A stretch of DNA of 64,000 nt from Rhynchonema sp. JSB1_4 (GCA_030248065.1 JASAMV010004575.1:1-64000); one strand, 5' to 3'; counted from the stretch's first letter, positions 47,701 through 59,518 are shown. Notes: generated from the sequence alone by a model not told the origin. Translations and numbers: made by a program.

Positions 47701-50700
47701 GTAAGACCTCGAAAAAGTCATAGCCTGTCTGTCCACTAAAACTACGAGGGTCAGATGCACTTGTACCATATGCTGTTTGAGCAAGAAGTAAACCAGGCAA
47801 ATACTTGCACATACTGGCCAAACAATCTTACGCAAATGATTAAACCCGAAAACCATACTAAGCATCACAATTATGATCAGCAAGCACGTGCTACGGTTGA
47901 ACCCTGATACCACGGCGAATGACAATTGGGTAGTTTGTTTTCGACTGCCTGTTTCGGCCTGCTTTCAGGGACGAACGTGGTGTCGTTCGGGACGGAGGAG
48001 GGGAACTAGCACGAATCGAAGGTTTTTGCCTTAAATGTGGTAGAACACCCAAATATGTTCTTTTTCACAATCTCAAAAATAATTTTCTTCAAATCGCTTG
48101 GCAAATTGGCTCATTTTCGAGGCATTGTAAGGGTTATCCTGATCTTTTTTTAGGCTAACGATCCCTCTCCTCCTGATCCCCAGCCGTGTATCTGGTGTCC
48201 TGATTTTTAGGCCAGGGGTATCCGGTCCTCAGGACTTTTCGATTTCAAACGACATCACTGCGACAGACCACAGACGACGCAGCAAGTGACCATCAGTGCG
48301 AATTATATCCAACCTGTGCATTGGCAGCGTTGCCAGCAGCTTCCATCGGACTGCCCCCATGCAGCACCATGACCAACAGTTGAACACGACTGGGTGGTTG
48401 ATGATCGCGAAGACTTGGTGACGCTGGTGGAGTCATGTCGTCGACGTCCGCTGGACCGATCGCTTCGATTGAGCTCCATCTGCAGAACAAACGGCGCGGT
48501 GGTCGATAGAAACAACTGAATTAACAAATAAACGATGTGAACAAAATGGAATTAACAGATCAAATGGAACAAAATTAAACTGAACATTAGTCAACAAGGG
48601 GCACGCTTGTTCATCGATGTTGAACATGAGCATTAACGAGCATCTCGGACAAAAAAGGACCAAAGAGGCAATCGATGGACAGACGTCTACTCAACAACGA
48701 TCAAATATATAAACACAGAACTACAAATTATGAATTATAATCAGCATTTGTATTTGTACAAAGGTGAGATCGCACTAATATTGCAGACTTCATTGTCTGA
48801 CAACCCCAGAAATGCCCCCACTGCGATAGACACCACACTGAAAACCAAGTGACAGAAAGTGTTGGGAACTAAAGTCCACAAACGATCGGAAGTTCCATAG
48901 TCGAAACGTTGGCTAAAGCTCTTGGTTCAACAACCTTGGCAGTAAAAATAGTTCCCCAAGCCACGCCTGACGAAGAAATTCACTCAGATTATCGCTGCAG
49001 AAGATTACATTGAACAGTACGACGGCAAAAGCTATATTTCGTACCGCACTGCCAAAATATTCGTTTTTAATGCCTACAAAAAATTCCACATGTTTGCAAG
49101 GACTCCATCAACGAACTGCCAATACAAGTGTAGAGTCAGCAACATAATTTTTAGGTGCAGCTTGCACCTAAAAATTAGCAACTTAGGTGGAAGTTACATC
49201 TGTAATCTTCCGATTTTGCAACCAAGGTCGCCTACATTTTGCCAATACGCACCTTCGTAAGGTTTTGACATCGAAATGGAAATTTTGAAAATCGATGGAA
49301 ATTGCTCTAGAAAATTTTCGAACAACAAATTTCTGGGCAACACGCACACGCACCTGACGAGCGAATGTTTTCTGACGACCTCATCCGGGTCGAGCGCATC
49401 GAAGTACACGGAATGTGTGTCATCGCTGTCACTGCGAATGGCCTCGAATCGATCTTTGAGCGATGACGTTGATGCAGCGCCCTTGGAGTGCACCGAGTGC
49501 AGAGAGGCTGCAATGCACATGGATAATGTTCATGCCACCTCCAAAGATTGGCCCTATTTTCTATCTGGTCTATTTTGGTAGGAAATCTGGAAATGGACAC
49601 TACATAGTGGTGCACGTTCACAGACTGCCAAGTGTTCGTATTTTTGCGGAGCATGCACAAAAACCCACCTGACGGCGATATGGTGGCCCCGATATCAGTC
49701 AATGCGGTTGTATCCAGATTGTCATCGGTGACCGACACTTTAGGAATGCCGGGTGCCGCATCCAGCTCGAGGGTGGCGCTGTGGTCGCCTTGTTGTTCGA
49801 GCAGTGCTTTGCGCATCTGCACATAAACAAACGTGTTTCAATGCATTGCACAAAGAAGAAACAGAAAATACTGCAATTTGACGTTCACAAGAACGAGTGC
49901 TATTGAACGGGCATTCACTGTATTGCTTTTGACTACTATGAGTGCACGCACCAATTCATTGAGCATTTCCTGCGTCTCCCTCTCCATTTTGCGAATGTCG
50001 TCAATGGTCAGTCCCCACCACTCGTCCTGCCACGCCCACGCCTGTCGATGTGCACGTACCATCGTCTTGCGAAGCGCTGCAAACGTTGACATCCACTCAC
50101 TATGTTAGTCACTTTCGTCGATGGTATGAAATTATTATGTTACCAATGTCGTGGATAAATTTTTCGATGCGAGACTGCATACCCCAATATCTGAATTCCA
50201 CCCGGCACAGTTTGTACGCACACATTATCGGTTTGCCGTTCTGAAATGCAGAAAAAGGTAAAATTGGGTCGACCGAACTGGCCAACTGAAAATATTGGCT
50301 GATATTTTCGAAACGGTGTAAAGGTGAGTTGGGTGTAAAGGTCAGTGTCAGCTCAATCGAAAGCTCGGTCGGTGTCAGCTCGGTGCAAACATGAAACATT
50401 GCCTGCTGTTAACGTGGAATGTTTCATGTTTACACCGAGCTGACACCGACCGAGCTTACACCGACCTTTACACCCAACTGACCTTTACACCGTTTCGAAA
50501 ATGCCACCCAATGTATTAAAAGACCACTAACTTTCACACAATCATCGGCCCAGTCATCATCCAGCGGACCACGACCGGTCTTTTCCGATTCAAATAGTTT
50601 CGGGTCTTCTTCACGAACGTACTCCATCGCAGATACGCCGTCTTTGACCAAATCGAGGTAATCTGCAGTTTTTCAAGCAGTACAAGGCGCCACAAAATAG

Positions 50701-51560
50701 TACGTGTGGGCACGGCACGGTTTTGAAACTTGAAAAAAGACCAGCCAGGCGCAAGCAGTAGCACAACTTTGTAGCGCAGAATAGGAACAAGTCTTCTCTA
50801 TTGCTTCTCGTTTCCACAGACGGGCATTGCGAGATGGTACCAGATGGTCACTTTCCACATGACCCCAAAAATCTTGGTACGTGACAAACTGTTTTCACCA
50901 AAGTTATCACCAAGAAACCAACCAATAATCCTATCGGACAAGTCCTTTTCATCCAACCCAAACACATTGTCACGGCCACCAGCATCGTTGTAGTAGCGTG
51001 TCTCCACTTCTAACAGCAGTTTTTCAACAAAAGGGCACGTGTACCGCGTCTTGGTGTATGGGTAAGCGTTCCAAGCCTCTTCCTCTACCATCAACGCTGC
51101 TTTCGGCAGAATGCCGCGCACCCAAGCTGCAATGAAGGAGTATTCATCAATTTTATAATCAATGAAAATGTTACCCAATTCTTTTCCATTGCCGATACGA
51201 CCTTCCTTCAGTCAAAACTGTGTGTCGCTTCACTGTCAGTGTCAGATAGGCTGAAAACACACAAATATTGCAACACCACACTTACATGGCAAGTGATTGC
51301 CAATGTGAAAGATCTTGTACGTGTATTGACCACCATTCCCGCCCGGTCCATTCTCATACGGTTCATTGCGCAGAATCTCAACGCCGCTCCCAGCACCGCT
51401 CGTGTCTTGCCGGCTCTTTTTCTGAAATTCACATTATGATTTTAATCAATCAATGTATTTGAATGCTTCAATCACGACCCACCGCAATCATGTACAGCTG
51501 AGCGATTCGATATTCCTCAACAGTGAGCGGCAGCAGAATGCGATATTCTTTGAGAATCAT
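38722..51560 (-). CDS. rdgB: RdgB/PITPNM membrane-associated phosphatidylinositol transfer protein, 1,293 aa
   Basis: Minus-strand exons: 51560-51483, 51421-51286, 51126-50923, 50662-50532, 50240-50144, 50076-49952, 49816-49669, 49507-49354, 48479-48314, 47059-46890, 46617-46506, 46431-46332, 46067-45955, 45717-45618, 44599-44480, 44432-44350, 44254-44119, 43943-43765, 43520-43376, 43100-42911, 42604-42517, 42356-42213, 41959-41855, 41798-41674, 41268-41178, 40883-40747, 40653-40519, 40150-39989, 38929-38722; 3,882 nt, all in phase. The N-terminal PITP domain (~1-250) starts [18 protein letters not shown] and has [18 protein letters not shown] and KTGRGPL. A FFAT-like acidic motif with VYFDALD (~340-346) suggests VAP binding at the ER. 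The DDHD region follows ([49 protein letters not shown]). The LNS2 region has [11 protein letters not shown] and [22 protein letters not shown]. The family exchanges PI and phosphatidic acid at ER-plasma membrane contacts during phospholipase C signalling. Length is close to family members (~1,250 aa). The exon 16 end (44350 or 44344) is ambiguous. Confidence 0.95.
44680..45562. mobile_element. PIF/Harbinger-like MITE with CGCGCAAACGCGC arrays in an rdgB intron
   Basis: The inverted ends GGCTGCCTTCACAATGCATG / CATGCATTGTGAAGGCAGCC are flanked by TTA on both sides (44677-44679 and 45563-45565). Many GCGCAAACGCGCA units, separated by ATTGTGAACACA, lie inside both ends. It falls between exons 14 and 15. 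An open frame inside it is not needed to keep the rdgB frame. Confidence 0.8.
47977..48260. repeat. Degenerate hAT-like element in an rdgB intron
   Basis: The right end AACGACATCACTG and a weaker left end GTGGTGTCGTTCGGG resemble the 51886-52318 element, as does GGGGTATCCGGTCC near the right end. There is no TSD match. It lies in the intron between exons 9 and 10. Confidence 0.45.
50302..50508. repeat. Palindromic MITE, 'TTCGAAACGGTGTAAAGG' family, copy 1
   Basis: A nearly complete palindrome: TTTTCGAAACGGTGTAAAGG at one end and its complement at the other, with GGTCGGTGTAA/AGCTCGGTCGG repeats on both arms and a short GTTAACGTGGAATG-type loop. It lies between exons 4 and 5 of the rdgB-like gene. 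A second copy is at 61982-62196. Confidence 0.8.
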
Positions 51561-51885
51561 TGTTTTGGTGTCGTTCCAACCGGGAATAAAGTTACGTGCG
51601 TTGGAAATCGGAATGGCTAATTAATGAATGGCATCGCAGAGCAGAGCCCGATGTTCCGTTTGGGGCTGTCATAATTTTAGTTTCGGACAGCAGAACTGCG
51701 AACGACAAGGCCCCATGACTGATTGATTATGATGACTGTGTGGCAAGAACCAAACGACGGTTTGGGTTTGCTTCGATTACATAATTGCAAAATCGAGTCT
51801 GAAAAAAGTGGTCAGTTTGTGCTCATCACTAGCCAAAGCACACCAAAAATAACTGATGAAATTCACGATTCCATACGGCAGGTGA
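51561..51885. other. Region upstream of the rdgB-like start codon
   Basis: Probable promoter and 5' UTR of the rdgB-like gene. No core promoter motif is evident to me. The next element is inserted about 330 bp upstream of the start codon. Confidence 0.4.
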
Positions 51886-52318
51886 CAGTGGTGTCGTTGG
51901 GGGGGGGAAGGGGGGGGGGTTACCCCCCCTAGTATCCGGTATCCGGTATCTTGATTTTTTCACCCAGGGGTATCCGGTATCCTGACTTTTTGTCCAGGGG
52001 TATCCTACCCTAAAATTTTTCCGAAAACCGTAAAAATCGCCCATTTTTACCTCTAAAATGCGCAAAATCGCTTGCTGGCGCAAGCATAACCCCAAAAATG
52101 ACCATTTTTTGCGCTTCCAACACCAATTTTGCTCAATTTTCCTCTAAAAAATTGACCTTTTTTTGAACAACCCCCCCCCTGGGTATCCGAGATTTTTTAT
52201 TTTGGGGAGCAACCCCCCCTGGTATCCGAGATTTTTCATTTTGGGTATCCGGTATCCGAAAATTTTGGATTTTGGGTATCCGGTATCCTGACTTTTTGAT
52301 TTCCCAACGACACCACTG
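51886..52318. mobile_element. hAT-like MITE, GGTATCCGGTATCC family
   Basis: The ends are CAGTGGTGTCGTTGGG and CCCAACGACACCACTG, with a perfect 8-bp TSD GCAGGTGA (51878-51885 and 52319-52326). GGGTATCCGGTATCC motifs are repeated about three times per end, G/C runs flank them, and a GCTTGC...GCAAGC hairpin lies at 52070-52086. Confidence 0.92.
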
Positions 52319-52326
52319 GCAGGTGA

Positions 52327-52951
52327 TATGTCACACAAAGGATGTTTTGATTACCAGACAAGTGATAGGAAATATAAGACAAGAGCAATAAGAAAGCTGG
52401 AGCAGATAAATCTGGGCCGTTTTTTAACATTTGTTTATGTCAGCGGGAGCGACGGGACAGGTTGATTTTGTCCATTACATAAACATAACTGTGAAGTAAT
52501 CCGAGAACACGGGTGGATTTCTGCCCCTGAGGCAAAACACGCGAAGCGCTCACAAAATTTAGTAATGAGTCTCGTTGCTCGCGTTGCCTCCGCGGCTGAC
52601 CTTTTTCACATTCTGTCTCCTGCAAAGCAGTGCTGCTGCTGCAAACTGACCTGATTGCTGATGTGGGGGCTGTTTTGGAGGACGCAGTTGTGAGTATAGA
52701 ACGACCTCTCAAGCAAGTTACCCAATAAGAAGCACACAACTGCCTCACCACTACTTGTTCGCAAGCGCAACAACACAGCAATTGACAAACACGCAAGCAG
52801 CAGCAAGAAAACGCATGCGTCGTCCAGAGCCATTGGCCTTCTTGAGACGACATGCAAGTTTGACTGTTGCCTGGCTGAGTCTGAGACGGCTGCTGCGATC
52901 GAGCGGCAGTGATAAGTTCGTGCGTAAGCAGTATCAAAAGATCGTTGGGCC
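52327..52951. other. No gene supported
   Basis: Overlapping open frames up to 165 codons occur on the minus strand, but I see no domain, start context or splice pattern that makes them convincing. Confidence 0.35.
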
Positions 52952-53339
52952 CAGTGTAGTTCCTGGTCCGGAGGGGGAGATAGCGGACCCTCCGTTTTTT
53001 TCGGAGGGGGAGATAGTGTACCCCCGAGGGGGGGGGCCGGGGGGGGGAAGACCCAAATTCGGGAAAAAGTCACTTTTGAAGAAAAAAAATTTACCTATTT
53101 TTTCCCATAAAAAAAAAAAAATAAAAAAAAAATTTATTTCACATTAAAAAACATATAACAAAAAATAACATTTTGCCTAAAAATGCCCATTTTAGGCCTA
53201 AAAATGGCCATTTTAGGCAAAAATTGGGGGAGATAGTGTACCCGGAGGGGGAGATAGGGGGATAGTGTACCACCCGAGGGGGAGATAGCGTACCCGAGGG
53301 GGGGGGGGACCCCCCCCCCCCCCCCCCCGAACTACACTG
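52952..53339. mobile_element. hAT-like MITE, GGGGGAGATAGTGTACCC family
   Basis: The ends are CAGTGTAGTTCCTGG and GAACTACACTG, with a perfect 8-bp TSD GTTGGGCC (52944-52951 and 53340-53347). GGGGGAGATAGTGTACCC motifs lie at both ends. The core is A-rich with CCCATTTTAGGCCTAAAA-type palindromes. Confidence 0.9.
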
Positions 53340-53347
53340 GTTGGGCC

Positions 53348-54055
53348 CAAAATAGAAAGCGGGAGTCGGCCCGGCCATGTGATACAAGTTGAGCAGAGAG
53401 AGGGAAAGAGCACGTATATGTGGGTGCACCACGGATGTGCGTGTGTTCCACCAACGCGTTCAAGGATCAAGCGGAACGGACCGGAACATTTCCTGGCCGG
53501 AAAGTGTCAAAGCATGTTTACTTCGAGGCACTAAATTTTACCACGCGAACGCTGTAATTAAGATTGAACGTGACAACATGGAGTAGCTTTGTTTGAGACA
53601 CACACAGTATTTCACATGAAATCTTCTTTCAATTTTAACATCGACTCGACAGCTTCTGAAGCAAAATCCATTTGGTGACAGAGTTCGACGACCAATTCTG
53701 TTTTCAGCGTGAACAGTGGTACAACTTCATACGACAGATTAGTTCATACGAGAGTAGAGTACCATGATGAATCACAGCGAAGGACGGGGCACGTATGATG
53801 TACACATTTCTCTGCGGTTTTTCACTAACAGATGCGGACGATAACACCAGATTGACTGAATCGTCATTTTAGGTTAAAATGTCAAAAGTATCCATTTTAA
53901 AGCTAATTTGCGGCCAAATTGTATTCCAGAACAGCCTTTTTTGCCTCTGTCTCGACATACTACAACAGGGATATACTGGCGGAAAAACCGGTTTCCAACC
54001 TTGGTAAAAAAATTCGGAAAAATAACCGATGTTGATGTTTCCGGAGGCTCAGGTA
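53348..54055. other. Spacer, no gene seen
   Basis: Unique-looking sequence between two mobile elements. No exon or repeat is supported. Confidence 0.35.
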
Positions 54056-54349
54056 AAGGCAATCTACGGGAGGTTGTCACTCAGCCCCCGAATACCGTAA
54101 CCCACCGTAATATTGATCTGCAAGGATCGTGTCGAGACCAATTTGTTTTTTATCTATGTTTTACGTGTTAGCGCCAACACCAACCAACATTTCGAAGTTT
54201 TGGTGATCGCGCGCACGATGACAATTTCCAGCTTGCTGCCGCTAATACACGTGTCGATAAGCAGCGATCAGCATGGGTCTCGCAACGATCTTGCTTGCGG
54301 TGAGTTACGGTATTCGGGGGCTGAGTGACAACCTCCCGTAGACTGCCTT
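54056..54349. mobile_element. Tc1/mariner-like MITE with TA duplication, copy 1
   Basis: The inverted ends start AAGGCAATCTACGGGAGG and end CCTCCCGTAGACTGCCTT, followed inward by TTGTCACTCAGCCCCCGAAT on both arms. TA flanks each side (54054-54055 and 54350-54351). It is about 90% identical to 59224-59518. The ~300-bp body has no transposase. Confidence 0.85.
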
Positions 54350-54977
54350 TAATTCGGTTTCTTATGACCCGGGATGACCCGCTTTTTTCGTAATGAACGG
54401 TTTTTAAAAGCCATTATACATAGGGGTATCTTGGGTAGCTTCTTTCTGGGCGTATCTCTAGTAGCTCCGGATCTCCACCAGGGTATCTTGAGTCGGTTGG
54501 CCTGCCACTAGACTGACTGAAACTGAATGGGAACAGGAATTGTCTATCGTCACGTCAGTGATACAAAGCAGCCAGTGCACAGCAAAGCAACAGAAAGTGG
54601 GATCAGTCGACGACGCGGGCTTCAACTAGCTGCGAAAACTTCAACAGGCACCCACTAAGTGTTGAGAGAGAAACTGGGTGCAATGTTCGACCGACCAGAA
54701 GCAAGTGGCATTCAATTCTCTGCCACCCTGCTTGTTCTGGCTTGGCACACGCGGGTGGGCCACCGCAAACATGGCTCTCCCGTCTGACTCGGTGGTCCTA
54801 ACAACCTTATTCAGGAATTGTTCCAGGACCTAAGATTCGACCAGAGGTAGATGTTCATCGCAGACCCACTGAATAACATTTGATGGCCATACAAAATACC
54901 AGACAGTTCCTAAATTGCTAACTGAAGCAAGACTGGGGGTGACAATTCCTACAGCAGCAGCGAAGCAATGGTGTACG
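54350..54977. other. Spacer with a partial GGGTATCTTGGGT-type element fragment
   Basis: The part at 54420-54515 resembles the right end of the 57538-57969 family (GGGTATCTTG, GGCCTGCCACTAGACTG). The remainder shows no gene. Confidence 0.4.
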
Positions 54978-55405
54978 CAGTGTAGTGGCAGGCCAAGTAG
55001 GGCAGCGTACCTTGGGGGGGGGCTGAACCTGAAGTAGTGGACGCCGGACGGTACGGTACCTACCCCCTGTTGCAGAGTACCCTACCGAATGTGAAAAAAC
55101 AATGTTTTTGCACGTAACTTCGCTGCAAATAAAGCCTAAAATGGGTACTTTCTTGGACTTTGGGAGAAAATTGGCCTAAAATGGCCATTATGTGAATGTT
55201 TCCCGAGGATTGCGAGATTTTCGGGTATTTGGCGCCGAACAACATCCACTTTTGCCTATAAAACGCATGGATATGGTGGTGCAGGGTACCAAAGAAGTTG
55301 GTGCAGAGGGTACCCAACCCATCCGCCCCGCCCTCGGTATTGGTGCAGGCTGCAGGGTGCCCAGCCCTTAGGGGAGGGGGTGGCAGCCTCCCTAGGACTA
55401 CACTG
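54978..55405. mobile_element. hAT-like MITE, GGTGCAGGGTACC family
   Basis: The ends are CAGTGTAGTGGCAGG and TAGGACTACACTG, with a perfect 8-bp TSD GGTGTACG (54970-54977 and 55406-55413). GGTGCAG(A)GGGTACCC-like motifs and GTACGGTACC sit near the ends. Confidence 0.88.
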
Positions 55406-55413
55406 GGTGTACG

Positions 55414-57092
55414 ATTCATTTCATACTGACTTGTCCAAAGTAAAACCACGGCGGTTTGCGTCACCAACGCCCTCGTAAATGATCAATGGCGCTTGCTTTA
55501 GCGTCATAATGTCAGTTAATGTTCCGCCTCACTCACATATGCCTGTGTGACTGCGAATAAATGTTAACATTCAGCTGCCTGCTGGCTTGCAAATCTTGTT
55601 AAACAGAAAAACAGCGAGCTCAGCAATAATGCTATGAGCTCACATTTTGAGCAAAACATATGGCATGGAATGGAAACGCACAGCCAGAAGTTATGGTGAA
55701 AACATTTGCTGCGCCCGCAACACCAGTGAAGGCAAATTGTGTTAGGATGTCACGGCTGCGGTTTAATGTCAATGTGAAGAAAATTAGATACTGTCAATAC
55801 AAGGCAATTTTTTTCGAATATAAAAACGTTACCACAATGTTCACACAGCTCATAATCGGCAGTGTGTATAAGATACAGTACACTCGATTTAACACACTGT
55901 GGTTCCATTTGCATGCTTGAAACAGAGCTCTCAGGTCGTCTGGATCAGTCACGTGCGCATAGACACTGTAGGAAGGATATGTTGACTTAGACACCCTGTG
56001 ATGCAAATGCCCAATGTGTCATGTCACCCAAGGCCATATCTGCTTGCAGCTAGCCATCTGCTAGGTGTATAAGTGACAAAAACTGTGTTAGCTGAGCTGA
56101 GCTCACGGACATCACACACGTCTGAGGGCAAGTATGGATTATAGCTCCGCAACGCTGTTATTATAAGCGGTCATGCAATAATATGCACTCAGCGACCGCT
56201 CCCAAGCAACTGGTTCGTCATGCCTATTGAAAAACTACATGTGTGTGTGGTTGACAAGAGGTATAGGTGGCCCTCACAGGCGAGCGTGAACCTGAACACA
56301 ATAAAAAAACAAATTAGCAAAATAAACCCAACCATGCGAAAAGCTGCAGATTGTCAGAAACACCATGCTTGGTTGCATTCTTCGAGTTCAAATCTTATCT
56401 TCTGATTCGACGTGGGTTACCCTACTGGATATTTATATAACGAACTGCGTCTACACGTTTAGAAAATATCAAGCGCAGTAAGCTTACGTAAACAACTCGT
56501 TTGAGCTAGCAACGTCGAAAAAGTGATGTCAATGCACAAATCACGCCACTGAAGTTTTATATGAAGTTAACGACCGTAACCTGACACACCTGACCACATC
56601 CGCAAGGCACTGTGCCCATTACATGGTTATTATAGAGTTACAAGAATAGTGGATTGAATGGGAGCGCTGACGGCGTTGGCTACAGCATGGCAGAAGGGAA
56701 GACAGATTTCCTGACCAGGCTAGTGGCCTTAATTAACAAACGGCGGCCGCTGATCAAGCAATGAAGCCGTCACTCGACACACACACACACTGCAAAACAA
56801 GCACAAGCATGGGGATATACAATACGAAGAAAGAGGTGCTGCCATGCTCATGCGGACGGGCGAGTCATCGATCGATTTTGCAAAGGAATAGTTTCGATCG
56901 TCGCACATACATAACGCATAGCACACCACGTGTGTAACAGCTGTGACCCTGCAGAAGTCAATGCCAATGGTTTCGAGGCGCCTGAGATCGCGTACTTATT
57001 AAGACTGGACCAATTTACTAATTTACGTGCATGGTTTTATGCGTCATTAGAGCAATAAACCAACCAAGACTGGACCAACGGCTAACGGCAGG
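55414..57092. other. Intergenic spacer, no gene seen
   Basis: About 1.7 kb with only short frames (at most 86 codons) and no splice structure or family match I can recognise. Confidence 0.4.
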
Positions 57093-57364
57093 TATAGTAA
57101 GTTTCTAATTTCGTTGCCTCATGTATTTTTACAGACGCAGGAAAACTCCCGTTCGAAGTCGAAGCAGGCAACAAGCTCAACACACAGTTAACAAGCCACG
57201 CGGCTGTCTCGTGTGCGTTTCGAATGTTTCAGTCGCACAAGCTGTGCGTGTCTGCTGCGTGGCTTGTTCACTGTGTGTTGAGCTTGTTGCCTGCTTCGAC
57301 TTCGAACGGGAGTTTTCCTGCGTCTGTAAGAATGCATGAGGCAACGAAATTAGAAATTTACTAT
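57093..57364. repeat. Palindromic MITE, TATAGTAAGTTTCTAATTTCG ends
   Basis: TAGTAAGTTTCTAATTTCG and CGAAATTAGAAATTTACTA are inverted. The arms continue with GTTGCCTCATG and the ACAGACGCAGGAAAACTCCC palindrome, so almost the whole 272 bp can fold into one hairpin. Confidence 0.8.
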
Positions 57365-57537
57365 ACAAAAACATGACTTCAGCGGACCAGAGCCTTAATA
57401 GGGTCTATTGCCCTGTTTGGTACCCCCCGACCTCTAACCCTATAGTGGGGGAGATCTAGATCTCCAAGGGTGCAGTAAAACTCTCTCCCTCGCCGGCAGA
57501 GCACGTGGCCCCTCGCGCTTGGGTACAGTATCTCAAC

Positions 57538-57969
57538 CACTGTAGTGGCTGGGGGGATGGGGGATTCCCCCCCCCTAAGGGGTATCTATCTCGAGTCAAC
57601 CCTTAGGGGGCGATGGGGGGGATGGGTACCTATCTCGAGCCGACCCCAAAGGGTAACTCGAGTAAGTAGATTTATGCTTTTCAAAGGCAAAAATAGGCGT
57701 TTTTCGACCTCGGAACCCCTAAAATTCGCGCGCTGCCCGCGCAAACACCCAAAAATGGTCATTTTGGGCCAATTTTTGGCAAAAATGTCAAAAAGTACCC
57801 ATTTTTAGGCCAATTTTGCAGTAAAATTGCATGCAAAAAACGGCCTTTTTTCACCTTTTGACGGACCATGGGGGTATCTAGGGTAGCCTCTGGGGGTATC
57901 TCGAGTAACTCCGAAACCTTCTCCCCCCCCCCTAGGGTATCTTGGGTCGATTGGCTTGCCACCACACTG
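57538..57969. mobile_element. hAT-like MITE, GGGTATCTCGAGT family
   Basis: The left end CACTGTAGTGGC carries one change from CAGTG; the right end is GCCACCACACTG. The 8-bp TSD ATCTCAAC is perfect (57530-57537 and 57970-57977). GGGTATCT(A/C)TCTCGAGT motifs recur at both ends, and a CGCGCGCTGCCCGCGCG-like hairpin lies at 57726-57743. Confidence 0.9.
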
Positions 57970-57977
57970 ATCTCAAC

Positions 57978-58642
57978 CCTCTCCGGTAGGTATCTTCAAC
58001 AATTTCACCCCCAAAACTATCTTTTTTTCCTAAAAAAATGACCAAAAAGTGACTAAAAGTCCAAAAAAAATCGAGTTTCGTGAGACTTATGCACATTTAA
58101 CCCATAGAAATTCAATTCCAAAGAGGTTAGTGTCGTGCAGTATCTCCATCTAAAATTTCTTCCCGCACCCACCAAGTTGAGTTCCCCTCATAATCCCGCG
58201 ATATCTCCCCTTTTTTGGCCCCAAGGTAGTCTGGTGGCAGAGGCACTTGGGGGGATGGGGGAAGGGTAGGTAACCTTGCAGTTGCAACCATCAATTTATG
58301 ATTTTCATGAGCAAAAATGAGTGTTTTTTTGACCTCAAACCCTCAAAAATCGCCTCTATATATAATAAATGTAAATGGCTATTTTTGGCAAATTTTCGGC
58401 CAATATAGAAATAAGTACCAATTTTTTGGCCAATTTTGCAGTATAATGCCTGCAAAACAGTGTTGGAGGTACTCTGGAGGGAGGGGGTACTACTGCACCG
58501 GGCTCGGAGAGGGGGATACGTGCAGTGTAGTTCCTAGTCCGGCGGGGAAATTAGTGTACCTCCCAACTTTTTCGGGCAATTTTGGCCAATTTTGCAGTGA
58601 CACCCACAAACCAAACCGCCCCAATCCCCCCAAACCCCCTAG
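57978..58642. other. Mosaic of element fragments
   Basis: Fragments resembling the GGTTGCAAGG and GTGTACC families, including a CAGTGTAGTTCCTAG start at 58521 interrupted by the next element. No complete element or gene could be delimited. Confidence 0.4.
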
Positions 58643-59008
58643 CAGTGTAGTTCCTGGTCCGGCGCGGCGGTTAGTGTACCTACCCCTTTTTTCCGTGCGG
58701 CGGTTAGTGTACCTCCCTGGGGGGGGAAGGGGGGAAGACCCAAATTCAGGAAAAAGTCACTTTTTGAGGTAGAAAATTTGACCGATTTTTTGGCCCTTTT
58801 TGGAAAAAATTCTCCATAAAAAGGGTATTTTGGCGACTTTTGACAACATTGACCTAAAAATCACCCATTTTAGGCCTAAAATTGCATATTTTAGGCAAAA
58901 CTTGAGGTTGTTATTGTACCTGGCGCGGCGGTTAGTGTACTAGTGTACCTTGGTCGCGGCGGTTAGTGTACCTTAGGGGGGACCCCCCTCCCCCCAGGAA
59001 CTACACTG
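58643..59008. mobile_element. hAT-like MITE, GCGGTTAGTGTACC family
   Basis: The ends are CAGTGTAGTTCCTGG and CCAGGAACTACACTG. The flanks CCCCCTAG and CCCCTAGG share seven bases (CCCCTAG). The sequence is very close to 3747-4137 throughout, implying recent activity. Confidence 0.8.
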
Positions 59009-59223
59009 CCCCTAGGTAACAACTCCCCAGGCCATCGGCTCTGGTACAGCAGGTCCAGTGTAGTTCCTGGTGGGAGCGGGGTCCCCAAGGTATACTCCAT
59101 TTTTTCGGAGCGGCGGGGGGGGGGAGATCCAAATTCGGGAAAAGTCACTTTTTGAGGTCGAAAATTTGATCTATTTTTGGCCCTTTTGGCAAAAAAATCT
59201 CCATAAAAAGCGTATTTTGGTTA

Positions 59224-59518
59224 AAGGCAGTTTACCGGAGGTTGTCACTCAGCCCCCGAATACCGTAACCCACCGTAATTTTGATCTGCAAGGATCGTGG
59301 CGAGACCATTTTGTTTTTTATCTATGTTTTGCGTGTTAGCGCCAACACCAACCAACATTTCGAAGTTTTTGTGATCGGCGCGCACGATGACAATTTCCAG
59401 CTTGCTGCTGGTAATACACGTGTCGATAAGCAGCGATCCGCATGGGTCTCACAACGATCTCGCTTGCGGTGGGTTACGGTATTTGGGGGCTGAGTGACAA
59501 CCTCCCGTAGACTGCCTT
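59224..59518. mobile_element. Tc1/mariner-like MITE with TA duplication, copy 2
   Basis: Same ends and body as 54056-54349, flanked by TA at 59222-59223 and 59519-59520. It interrupts a GTGTACC-family hAT-like element that starts at 59055 and resumes after 59520. Confidence 0.85.

Noticed and set aside
52440..52937. 165-codon minus-strand frame
   Set aside because: No domain, and no start or splice support. Cys/Ser-rich composition typical of a chance frame.
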